Shown in pieces: positions 1 through 9,691 of a stretch of DNA of 64,000 nucleotides. The notes beneath the pieces were generated by a model. The model did not search any database and had not been told where the DNA came from. It saw only the letters and a program-made list of their open reading frames with translations. Origin of the DNA: Collybia mongolica (lineage: Eukaryota > Basidiomycota > Agaricomycetes > Agaricales > Clitocybaceae); assembly GCA_013420905.1 (NCBI GenBank), contig JAAXNY010000010.1, positions 3,221,656 through 3,285,655 on the forward strand, written 5' to 3'. Position numbers and translations under genes: made by a program. How positions within the stretch are numbered: the stretch's first letter is position 1; each line of letters starts with the position of its first letter.

Positions 1-686
1 AAGGTTTTTTAATCCAAGGCTCATCACGGAGAAGCTCAAGAAGTACCTGCCACTATGCATGCAAAAATGCTGTTGGTGTGTTCAATCGTCGCATTGCACG
101 AGAAGATACTAATCATGGATCATGGACTTACATGATCGTTAGACGACGGCCAATATGTTGGCTCACCATCCCGGCCACTACACCGCCGCTTTCATTCCGT
201 TGATCAATAGTCGTCTATAATGCCAATGAACTCCAACTCACGCGACTGCACCCTGCAAGTACGAAATGAAACAAGGCCATGTGTCAAGCGAGAAATGTCC
301 TACTCACGCAATTCCCCATGATCGTTGCCACAGTGGCGTTATGGGCGGTAAAGTTCTTGGACACTTGCAAGTATGTAGGGTACAGGTCCTAAAAATTCGC
401 AAAATCTCATTTGAGAAAATCCTGATAGAACGATCTCTGTAGACCCACGTGGGTCCCGTGGGACATAAAGTTAAATCCTGACGCGAAGTTAGCGAACATA
501 ACGTGGAAAGTCGATCTGGGACCTACCAGACGCGAATAAAACAGCATAAATGCACAGCAGCCAATGGCGCTTCAGCATCATCCTGGTCTCCTTCAAAAAT
601 ACTTTCGTCCGTCCAGAACTATTCGTCCCACGAGCCTTTTCAGCCGCTCTGGCGCGGAGGAAAACATGACTTTCCGGAAAAATGGC

Positions 687-2216
687 AGTACTTCACACTC
701 CCCCACATCCTGCAGAGGATTCCGAGCGGAATCCGAAATTCCGACAGGAATCCGATCGGAATCCAGAGGAATGCAGGAAGATTTTGAAAAAGTTTTAAAA
801 CAGAAAATTCCTTTGAGGAATTCCGCAATATTCCGCTCGGATTCCGCTCGGAACACAGAATTCCGATTGAAATCATCGGAATTCCGCAGAATTTTGAGGA
901 ATTTCTTACAAAGTGTGGAAGAAGAAAATTCTCAAAGGAATTCTGCAACATTCTGCTCGGATTCTGATCGGAATTCATAAGTTTTAAGTCAAAACAGTCA
1001 ATAAAGTCAACAGTATATCTAACATTTTGAAGTACTAAATTACTCTCTTTCAGCCTGTCTTTTTAAAATCTGTTGAGTATGATAAAAAAGCACTCTATAA
1101 TTAATACGATAAAACATGTATTATTACTAAATATAATACATATATGATAAGATAAATTTAATATAGGCGGGGCCCCCGCCCCCGCCCCCCCGTCGTCCTC
1201 ATCGGCCCCCGCGACATCGTCAGCGGCCTGCGCTTCAGCGGCGACGGCACTGGCCGCTCTACTTGCCGCTGTCCCCGTCCCCGCCGCCGCCGCCGCCGTC
1301 CTCGTGGTGGTGGTGATCGTCTTTGTTGTAGTTGTTGTTGTTGTTGTCGCGCCGTTGTTGGTGCCGCCGCTGCCGCTGCTGTTGCCGTCGTTGCCGCAGG
1401 CCTCGTTGGCACTGTTGCTGCTGTTGCTGTTGCTGTCTTCGTCGTTGTCGTTGTCATTGTCGTTGCCGCCTTCCTCACTATTGCTGTTGGTGGCCGTATC
1501 GTTTGTCTTGAGTTCCTGAAGTGGGGGGGAGGGGGACGTGCTGCATGGTGAGCGTGTGGGTGAGCGGCGGTGTATGACTCACCTGGTTCTGCCCCTCGGG
1601 GTGCCCTTTCCTCGTCGTCCCCTCGTTCCGCGTCCGTTTCTATCCTTCTCCCCACACCGTCTTGTGCGTCATCATGTCGACGTCGGTTGGCGTTCGATGC
1701 GTTGGCGTTGGCGGCGTGGGTGCGTTGGTGTTGGTGTCGGCATTGGCGGTTTGGTGGACGTCATTGATGTGGTTGAAAAGAACCAACGAAGACGTGGCAA
1801 CGGTAATGTGACCGTTGCACGTGCCTCATAATCATGTTTTCACCGCCGTTATGTGATGTTATTAATAACAAATAGTATATATAATTTGTGTAAATAAAAT
1901 TTATATTACTAATCTGATTAGTAATCAAACACGTGACCACAACGCGTCGTCACAACGCTCCGGCATTCCATCCAGGAATTCCGATAGAATTCCTGTGGAC
2001 TCTGTCAGAATTTCAGTATTCTGAAGCCGGAATTCCTGTGGAATTTCATTCCGCTCGGAATCCGAGCGGAATCCGTTCGGAATTTTTATCTATTTTTACA
2101 GCCATTTTCTATTACTTCTGCAGCCAAAATTCCGACAGGAATCCGCTCGGATTCCTGTCGGAATTGAGGATTCCGCTCGGAATCCGCTGGAAGATGTGGG
2201 GGAGTGTAAAGACCTC
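687..2216. mobile_element. 1.53-kb non-autonomous TIR element, 9-bp target duplication
   Basis: The element is flanked by the direct repeat aaaaatggc at 678-686 and 2217-2225. Its ends are inverted copies sharing ACACTCCCCCACATC followed by GGATTCCGAGCGGAATCC-type blocks. Many further copies of the palindromic GGATTCCGnnCGGAATCC motif fill 720-970 and 1965-2190. The centre holds a GC-rich, strand-asymmetric stretch (about 1165-1830) and AT-rich flanks. No transposase is visible. A 9-bp duplication with long repeat-rich ends fits Mutator-like elements, but without a transposase that is only a suggestion. Confidence 0.85.
1260..1510. repeat. GC-rich triplet-like low-complexity tract
   Basis: Imperfect runs of gttgtt, gccgcc and ctgctg inside the 1.53-kb element. 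Open frames on both strands here translate to poly-Leu/Val or Thr/Ala/Gln homopolymers and are not considered genes. Confidence 0.7.
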
Positions 2217-2714
2217 AAAAATGGCTCGGCAAAACGCTGCAAACAAGGAGATACCAGAACCTGTCCAGAATAGACTACGCCACCCCGCCTTGGTCTCGGG
2301 GACGAGTGTCAAATTGATACAGCCTGCGAGGAGAGCACCCACGGCGTAACCCTGTTGCACGACCCCACTAGCTAGTCCTCGGACTTCTACCGGCAGATTC
2401 TCGAGAGCGGTCGCAGACCCAAGTCCCCAAATTCCACCCATCACGATACCAAATAACGCGCGCAACGCTAGGAACTGTTTGAAAGTCTGGCAGAATCCGG
2501 CACCTAGCTGAAGCACGGCGAGGAGAACAAGGTTGATGACAAGGGGCCACTTCCTTCCAAACCGGTCAGAGAGTATTCCGAAAATCACCTTCAAGGCCTT
2601 GCGTTAGGCCGACGAAAGAATGGGGGCGGTGTAAAGCACATACCGCACCGACTGCTCGAAACAACAAGGTCAGCGTGATAGTAGTTGTCTGTAGAACTTA
2701 GTCAGCTTCCTAAC

Positions 2715-2783
2715 TTCGTTGCATGGTCCATGCAACGAAATCGTTCGCCTTCTCCATGCAGCATGGAGAAGGCGAACGATTTC
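2715..2783. repeat. Two overlapping perfect palindromes
   Basis: Arms 2737-2759 and 2761-2783 are exact 23-bp reverse complements with a single-base spacer. Arms 2715-2726 and 2728-2739 are exact 12-bp reverse complements, also with one base between. They sit in the decayed intron of transporter copy A. The same place in copy B (about 5570-5605) is shorter and has no palindrome. Confidence 0.95.
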
Positions 2784-3108
2784 AGTCGTCGACTTGTTAA
2801 ACTCCACTTCCAATGCTTTCACACTCAACGGCACCGAATAGAAATCGACGTTATCGCAGGTCCATGCAAGCCATCTGCACAAAAGAAACGTCAGCCCTTT
2901 GTCAGATATCACTCGGCTAAAGCATGCCCCGGCTCCTCTCAACTACAAACCCGGTGAAGAAATGAGCCCACTGGATCCATGTTAGTCCAGCGAGCACAAC
3001 GAGCAATGGCCTTTGCTCAACACCTCCTTCCTTGCGTGGGATGATATTCCGGAAGAAGTATGGGGTCATGGCCTGGTTATCGCTTCTGGGAAGCGTTACT
3101 CTCAAGCC

Positions 3109-3116
3109 TTATAAAG
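3109..3116 (-). promoter_or_regulatory. TATA-like box upstream of copy A
   Basis: CTTTATAAGG on the minus strand, about 40 bases upstream of the ATG at 3069. The equivalent place before copy C reads CTTTATAAAG. Copy B has a weaker TTTAAAAG. Confidence 0.4.
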
Positions 3117-3587
3117 GCCCCACAAAAACAAAGCCTTTTCGAGTAACAGAGCCTTCCTTCTTAAAACTCAACTTAGTCGTCTCATTCCCACCATACATTG
3201 GATAAGCTGACCACCGGCGTGGAGAAATACCGGCAAACTTGCTATCTGGTACTATTTTCGGAGGGGTGCAGTGTCGATTTTTCACCTTTTTTCATCAGGT
3301 GTTTTGTCCCCGTGAAGTACCCAAACGCTTTAAATAACCAGACCACCCTTATTGATTGGTGTCTATCTCTTACAGCTGCGCTTCGTCTATCCGCCCAACT
3401 TTGCGGCCGAAAATTCCCCTTCACAAAGACCATATTATACAATACTAGTTTTCCTGTCTGCTTATTCATGTGAAGAATTTGGCCAGGAGATCACGCAGGT
3501 CAGAAACCACGATTTCGTGGAATGTCCAAGCGAAGGCTTTCTACATTACGAGTCGAGAGAAAATACGGCCATTCCTTGTTAACGCCC
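3117..3587. other. Spacer between copies A and B, duplicated
   Basis: No gene. The spacer is clearly similar to 5940-6400 between copies B and C. The shared segments include a run with aaacgctttaaataaccaga and the block around tatcagtcgtcgac at the gene side. Together with the genes this gives a tandem unit of about 2.82 kb. Confidence 0.7.
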
Positions 3588-5890
3588 TCAAACATTTCTG
3601 ACGGGTATCCCACTCTTCTCCTCCAAAGATTGCGGATGTGATGACGAGCTCTCTTTTTCTTCCTGACGATCCTGCGACTCAACTGCTGTGTCATCCCGAC
3701 TGACGCCTTCCTCGAACGCAGCCTTCTGCTGCTCAAAGTGCAAGGCGTGGTTCCTACACCCCATTGTTAGATGATAGACGGACGCTGGATACAAAGGCCC
3801 GACGTACTCTGGTCCAAAAAGGACGACGAGGATGGTAAATGATACTACCGCACCAACTACGATTCCTTGCACCTACAATCCGCCGGACACCTTGCATCAG
3901 CGATACTTTCATCTAAATCCCTTCAGTGTTTTCCCACCTTCGCATAATCCGGGACGTTCGTCACCTTTCCGTCTTTCACAACGGTCGTGCGTAGATTCTC
4001 TCCACCAGCTGCAAAATGATTAATGAATAACCCCACACCCGAACTTCCCTGACAACTTACTAGCCTCGATCTGGGAAGCAGCCGATGACGCCATCTATCC
4101 AATGGGGAAAGAAAAGATGAATTCGGGGCAAAACCATGAGTATGAGTCGGGAAAAAGGTGCGACTCGATTCACATTACCGAGCTGATACACCGTCCCAGG
4201 GAATGCCGCACGAAAGCCCGGTGGGGATATTTCTGCGAGATAGACTGGGACCTGTCATATTGTATGAGCGATTCGAACGGGATGGGGTGGATGAATCTAC
4301 GCACCACACCAATGAGACCCTGAACGCCGAACTGGATACAAAAGGCCCCCGCGGCTAGCGCGGGGAACGTCGAGGGGAGAATCCAGAGAGGAATGAATGC
4401 TTGAGATCCATGTCAATCTTTGCCTTATTGCGAGGAAGAATGGAAAGTACCTGCTACGATGCACCCAAACAAACTGTAAATATGTTCAATCACCAAACTA
4501 TGCAGAGGAGATACCAACAATGGACTTACACGATTGTCAGACGGCGGCCGATATGTTGGCTCAGCGATCCTGCTACTATTCCTCCACTGTCGTTCCCACC
4601 GGTCAGTAGTTGCTCATAAACCCACTGAATTTCGAATCACGCTAGTGCACCCTACAAGTCATCAAATGAACGAGAGCAGGATACAAAGTGGGCGACTGTT
4701 CCACTTACACAATTGCCCAAGATGGTCGCGACGCTAGCATTATGAACCGTGAAGTTTTTAGTCGTTTGCAAGTACGTTGGGTACAGGTCCTACAACACAA
4801 TTGAGCCCACCCCTCCCCAAGGCCCGTCGTCCACCTACCTGGGAACCATGTGCCAAAAAGTTGAACCCTAAACCGACGCATCCCAACATCATCGAATGCA
4901 AACAAGCGAGCCAAAACACATACCAGTCGAGAACAAAAACGCATAAATGCACAACAACCAATGGCGCCTCAGCATCATTTTCGTCTCTCTCAAAAACACC
5001 CTCGTCCGCCCCGCACTACCCAGCCCCCTTGCCTTCGCAGCAGCCCTCGCCCTTATAAAAACATGGCTCTCCGGGACGAGGGCCGTGATGAACGCCGCAA
5101 ATAGGGAAATGCCCGATGCCGTCCAGAACAGACTGCGCCACCCGGCTCTAGTATTAGGGACGAGCGCCAGATTGATGGACGCCGCGAAGATGCCTCCGGT
5201 GGCATATCCTTGCTGCACGACCCCGCTGGCGAGCCCCCGGGCCTCGACGGGCAGGTTCTCAAGGGCGGTGGCGGACCCGAGCCCCCATATCCCGCCCATC
5301 GCGATGCCGAAGAATGCACGCAGCGCTAGGAACTGTGTGAACGTCTGCGTGAACCCGGCGCCCAGCTGCAGGATGGCGAGGAGAACAAGGTTGATGACAA
5401 GGGGCCACTTCCTTCCAAACCGGTCAGAGAGTATTCCGAAAATCACCTTCAAGGTCTTGCATTAGGTCGACGAAAGAATGGAGGCGGTGTAAAGCACATA
5501 CCGCACCAACTGCTCGAAGCAATAGGGTCACCGTGATAGTAGTCGTCTGTAAGACTTAGTCAGCTCCCTGACTTCGTTGCAAGGAAGGGAAGGCGGACAA
5601 TATCAGTCGTCGACTTGTTAAACTCCACTTCCAATGCTTTCACACTCAACGGCACCGAATAGAAATCGACGTTATCGCAGGTCCATGCAAGCCATCTGCA
5701 CAAAAGAAACGTCAGCCCTTTGTCAGATATCACTCGGCTAAAGCATGCCCCGGCTCCTCTCAACTACAAACCCGGTGAAGAAATGAGCCCACTGGATCCA
5801 TGTTAGTCCAGCGAGCACAACGAGCAATGGCTTTTGCTCAGCGCGTCCTTCCTTGCGTGGGATGATATTCCGAAGGAAGTATGGGGTCAT
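3588..5890 (-). CDS. JEN-type carboxylate MFS transporter, copy B
   Basis: Multi-exon gene from ATG 5890 (MTPYFLRNIIPRKEG) to the stop at 3588. Recognisable in order are TWIQWAHFFTGF (helix 1), RWLAWTCDNVDFYSV and the SVKALEVEFNKST loop, SDRFGRKWPL, MGGIWGLGSATALENLPVEARGL, VVQQGYATGG, WRSLFWTASGISLFAAF, PESHVFIRARAAAKARG, then YLAEISPPGFRAAFPGTVYQLGN and a hydrophilic tail ending EKSGIPVR. This matches the JEN/sialate-proton-symporter branch of the MFS, where family members import lactate, pyruvate or related acids. The gene is a mosaic: its 5' third is nearly identical to copy A and the rest to copy C, with the switch near 5375-5382. One donor is poor (GTCCGC near 5605), so correct splicing is uncertain. 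The substrate is unknown. Confidence 0.85.
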
Positions 5891-6405
5891 GGCCTGGTTA
5901 TCGCTCCTGGGAAGTGCTACTCTCAAGTTCTTTTAAAGGCCCCCACAAAAACAAAGCCTTTTCGAGTAACAGAGTCTTCCTTCTCAAAACTCAATTTGGT
6001 CGCTCATTCCCACCATACATTGGATATGCTGACCATTGGTGCAGGGAAGACCTGGCATGCTTGTTATCTGGTATTCTTTTTTTCAGAGTGGTGCAGTGAC
6101 GTTTTCTCACATTTTTATATCAGGCGTTTGTTCCCATGGAGTATCTAAACGCTTTAAATAACCAGACCACCCTTATTGATTGGCGTGGATTTCTTACAGC
6201 TGCACCTCGTCTATCCGCTCACCTTTACTAAACTTCCCCCCCTCAAAGGTCATATTATACAATAACAGCTCTCCTGTCTGTCAATTCAGAGGGAGTTTGG
6301 CCAGGAGATTAGGCAGATCAGAAACCACGATTTCATGGAATGTCCAAGCGAAGAGTTTCAGCATTACGAATCCAGAGAAAATACTGCCATCCCTTGTTAA
6401 CCCCC
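5891..6405. other. Spacer between copies B and C
   Basis: No gene seen. It is similar along most of its length to the A-B spacer at 3117-3587, and is the presumed promoter of copy B and terminator region of copy C. Confidence 0.65.
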
Positions 6406-8765
6406 TCAAACACTTCTGACGGGTATCCCACTTTTCTCCTCCAAAGATTGCGGATGTGATGACGAGCTCTCTTTTTCGTCCTGACGATCCTCCGACTCGA
6501 CTGTTGCGTCATCCCGACTGACGCCTTCCTCAAATGCGGCCTTCTGTTTCTCAAAGTGCAACGCATGGTTCCTACACCCCATTATTAGGTGATTGTCATG
6601 GGTTGAACACAACACCGGCGACGTACTCTGGTCCGAAAATGACGACGAGGATGGTAAACGATACTACCGCGCCAACTACGATTCCTTGCACCTACAATCC
6701 GCCCGACACCTGCGTCAGTGATATCATAATCTGAATTTTCCCCAAAGTGTTTCCCACCTTTGCATAATCTGGGACGTTCGTCACCTTTCCGTCTTTCACA
6801 ACAGTCGTGCGTAGGTTCTCTCCACCAGCTGCAAGACCATCAGCGAACAACCTATAATCCGAACCTCCCTGACAACTCACTAGCCTCGATCTGGGAAGCA
6901 GCCGATGAGGCCATCTGTTCAACGGGGAAAGAGACGATTAGTTCGGGGCAAATCCATGAGCGTTTGAGTCGGGAAGAAGGCGACCGATCCGACTCACATT
7001 ACCGAGCTGATACACCGTCCCAGGGAATGTCGCACGGAAGCCCGGTGGGGATATTTCCGCGAGATATACTGGGACCTGACATGTCGTACGAGTATGAGCG
7101 ATCCGAACAGGTTGCTGTGGCTTTATATACGCACCACACCAATGAGGCCCTGAACGCCGAACTGAATACAAAAGGCCCCCGCGGCTAGCGCGGGGAACGT
7201 CGAGGGGAGAATCCAGAGAGGGATGAATGCTTGAAATCCATATCAATCTTTGCCCTATTGCGAGGAAGAATGGAAAGTACCTGCTACGATGCACCCAAAC
7301 AAACTGTAAATATGTTCAATCACCAAACTATGCAGAGGAGATACCAACAATGGACTTACACGATTGTCAGACGGCGGCCGATATGTTGGCTCAGCGATCC
7401 TGCTACTATTCCTCCACTGTCGTTCCCACCGGTCAGTAGTTGCTCATAAACCCAATGAATTTCAAATCACGCTAGTGCACCCTACAAGTCATCAAATGAA
7501 CGAGAGCAGGATACAAAGTGGGCGACTGTTCCACTTACACAATTGCCCAAGATGGTCGCGACGCTAGTATTATGAACCGTGAAGTTTTTAGTCGTTTGCA
7601 AGTACGTCGGGTACAGGTCCTACAACACAATTGAGCCCACCCCTCCCCAAGGCCCGTCGTCCACCTACCTGGGAACCATGTGCCAAAAAGTTGAACCCTA
7701 AACCGACGCATCCCAACATCATCGAATGCAAACAAGCAACCCAGCCAAAACACATACCAGTCGAGAACAAAAACGCATAAATGCACAACAACCAATGGCG
7801 CCTCAGCATCATTTTCGTCTCTCTCAAAAACACCCTCGTCCGTCCCGCACTACCCAGCCCCCTTGCCTTCGCAGCAGCCCTCGCCCTTATAAAAACATGG
7901 CTCTCCGGGACGAGGGCCGTGAGAAACGCCGCAAACAGGGAAATACCCGAAGCCGTCCAGAACAAGCTGCGCCATCCAGCTTTCGTGTCCGGTACGAGCG
8001 CCAGATTGATACACGCTGCGAAGAGGCATCCAATGGCGTAGCCTTGCTGGACGACCCCGCTGGCGAGCCCCCGGGCCTCGACGGGCAGGTTCTCAAGGGC
8101 GGTGGCGGACCCGAGCCCCCATATCCCGCCCATGCCGATACCGAAGAGCGCACGCAGTGCGAGGAACTGTTTGAACGTCTGCGAGAACCCGGCGCCCAGC
8201 TGCAGGACGGCGAGGAGGGCGAGGTTGGCTACGAGTGGCCATTTCCTGCCGAAGCGGTCGGATATGATCCCGAAGATGGCCTTCAAAACAGGTCGGGGTT
8301 AATGTTAGTTCGAAGGGTGGGTAGAGGGAGTATATTGGAGTCCGCACCGCGCCGACCGGCCGAAACAACAAAGTCAACGTGATAGTCGTCGTCTGGAGTT
8401 ACGAACCATCAGCAACTCCACCTCACTCCAAGGAAGCAGAGACGCACGATGACGCTCGTCGATCTATGGAACTCTGTCTCGAGCGCCTTCACGCTCAGCG
8501 ATACCGAGTAAAAGTCAATCGCATCGCACGTCCACGCAAGCCACCTGCACAAAAAGAAAAACAGTAAGTCAAAGCCGGTTTCAATAGCCAGCGGACATAA
8601 CGGACAACGGACGACGAGGGAACAAACAACGAAAAACACACACCCCGTAAAGAAATGCGCCCACTGGATCCACGTCAGCCCAGCAAGCACACCAAGCAGC
8701 GGCCTCGCCTCCGCGCGCGCCTCCCCGCGTGGGACGATGTTTCTCAAGAAGTAAGGGAGGGTCAT
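6406..8765 (-). CDS. JEN-type carboxylate MFS transporter, copy C
   Basis: Multi-exon gene from ATG 8765 (MTLPYFLRNIVPRGE) to the stop at 6406. The helix-1 segment TWIQWAHFFTG, RWLAWTCDAIDFYSVSLS, SDRFGRKWPLVANL, TFKQFLALRALFGIGMGGIWG, ATALENLPVEARGL, VVQQGYAIG, WRSLFWTASG, LVPESHVFIRARAAAKARG and the C-terminal FEKQKAAFEEGVSRDD are all present and in order. Here the intron after the Ser-Thr-rich loop has a normal donor (GTGCGT), unlike copies A and B. The region 7190-7900 is almost identical to 4360-5050 of copy B, pointing to recent duplication or conversion. A good TATA box lies about 45 bases upstream. It is the best candidate for an intact gene of the A-B-C cluster. Function by family: plasma-membrane acid/proton symport; substrate not known. 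Confidence 0.87.
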
Positions 8766-8810
8766 AGCACGAGCGTGTCTAAAGGGACCCTCGCAAGTGC
8801 AGCTTCTCTC

Positions 8811-8818
8811 TTTATAAA
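8811..8818 (-). promoter_or_regulatory. TATA box of copy C
   Basis: CTTTATAAAG on the minus strand, about 46 bases upstream of the ATG at 8765. Confidence 0.5.
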
Positions 8819-9691
8819 GGGACCAACAAAATAAACCCCCCCTCCACCCCCCACCCCGGAAGATGGGGGGTGGGGAAAACGGGCTTCTTCTTAGAGCTTA
8901 GAGTTGGGCCTCTTGTTCTCACCCTTGGGTATACCCTTTGGAGGCGTGGAGGCGTGCCGGCATGGATGAGCTTATCGCCCGTCTCGTGACGTTCAATTCT
9001 GTGCTTCGGCCGGTGAGGCACGTCAGTTCTGCGGGGCTTCAGCCCGGTCACGCAATCTTTCTTGACCCGTACGTCTGGTAACCCATAATTTGTCATTTAG
9101 GCTTCCATGGTTTTTGGTCACAGCGGGATTCATCTACAATCTACATACATGTAACACAACCATTGTTACGAAAATTGTAATGAGCCCAGCATTATGCATG
9201 ACACGCAAACTCAATGGGGAAAGTTACCACTCAAAGTGCTCAAAGCAGGCCTTGCCTGACTGAAGTGAACAACGCTCACTGCATGTCAAAATTCATTAAC
9301 CCCAATCCTGCCTACACTTCGACCACCAGCCGTACCCAGACGCCTCCAGTTATTGATTCCCTCCATCCTTACCCATTTTTTTCGTTTCCCGAGCCACCTC
9401 AGAGAGGTCAAGCAGTTCTGGTCGTCGATATATATATATATACGTAAATACACTATACCACCACATCACAGCCGCAGCGCCATTCCATCCCACTTCACTT
9501 CACTTCACTCCACGAAACGAAAAGCAAAAAAATCGTATTTTACGTGTCATGAGGGGAGTACGTTAACCTAACCTAACCTAACTCAACATCCAAGCCAAGC
9601 CAAGCCAAGCCTTCAAACTCGTAACAAAACACTATACTCGTACAAACACCAGCATGAGTTCAATTTCATTCAATCCTCATCCCTACATCGC
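8819..9691. other. Spacer C-D with simple repeats
   Basis: No gene. It contains (ta)n at 9428-9442, cttcacttcacttcactcc at about 9490-9510, three acctaacct units at 9565-9583 and four caagc units at 9592-9610. It serves as the upstream region of copy C and the downstream region of copy D. Confidence 0.6.

Larger units (their letters stand above)
1..3069 (-). pseudogene. JEN-type carboxylate MFS transporter, copy A, insertion-disrupted and partial
   Basis: Fourth-from-upstream member of a tandem array of major facilitator proteins resembling fungal JEN-type proton-coupled monocarboxylate permeases (plasma membrane, about 12 helices). It starts at the ATG at 3069 (MTPYFFRN...), runs leftwards and leaves the window at position 1, so the C-terminus is missing. 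The diagnostic core is present: SDRFGRKWPL, MGGIWGLGSATALENLP and the VVQQGYA segment (2230-2594), then HVFLRARAAEKARG... at 515-668. The two halves are separated by a 1530-bp element at 687-2216 lying inside the exon between helix 5/6 residues AAF and PESHVF. Removing it with one 9-bp target copy restores the frame. The intron donor near 2740 has decayed to GTTCGC and the intron carries a long palindrome. I infer that this copy is inactive. The family is clear; the substrate is not determinable. Confidence 0.8.

Noticed and set aside
1304..1519. Open frame of poly-Leu/Val on the plus strand
   Set aside because: Pure product of the triplet-like low-complexity tract. The opposite strand is open as well, with equally homopolymeric translation.
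9565..9583. Telomere-like cctaacctaaccta repeat
   Set aside because: Only three units, unit is five bases rather than the fungal six-base repeat, and genes lie on both sides.
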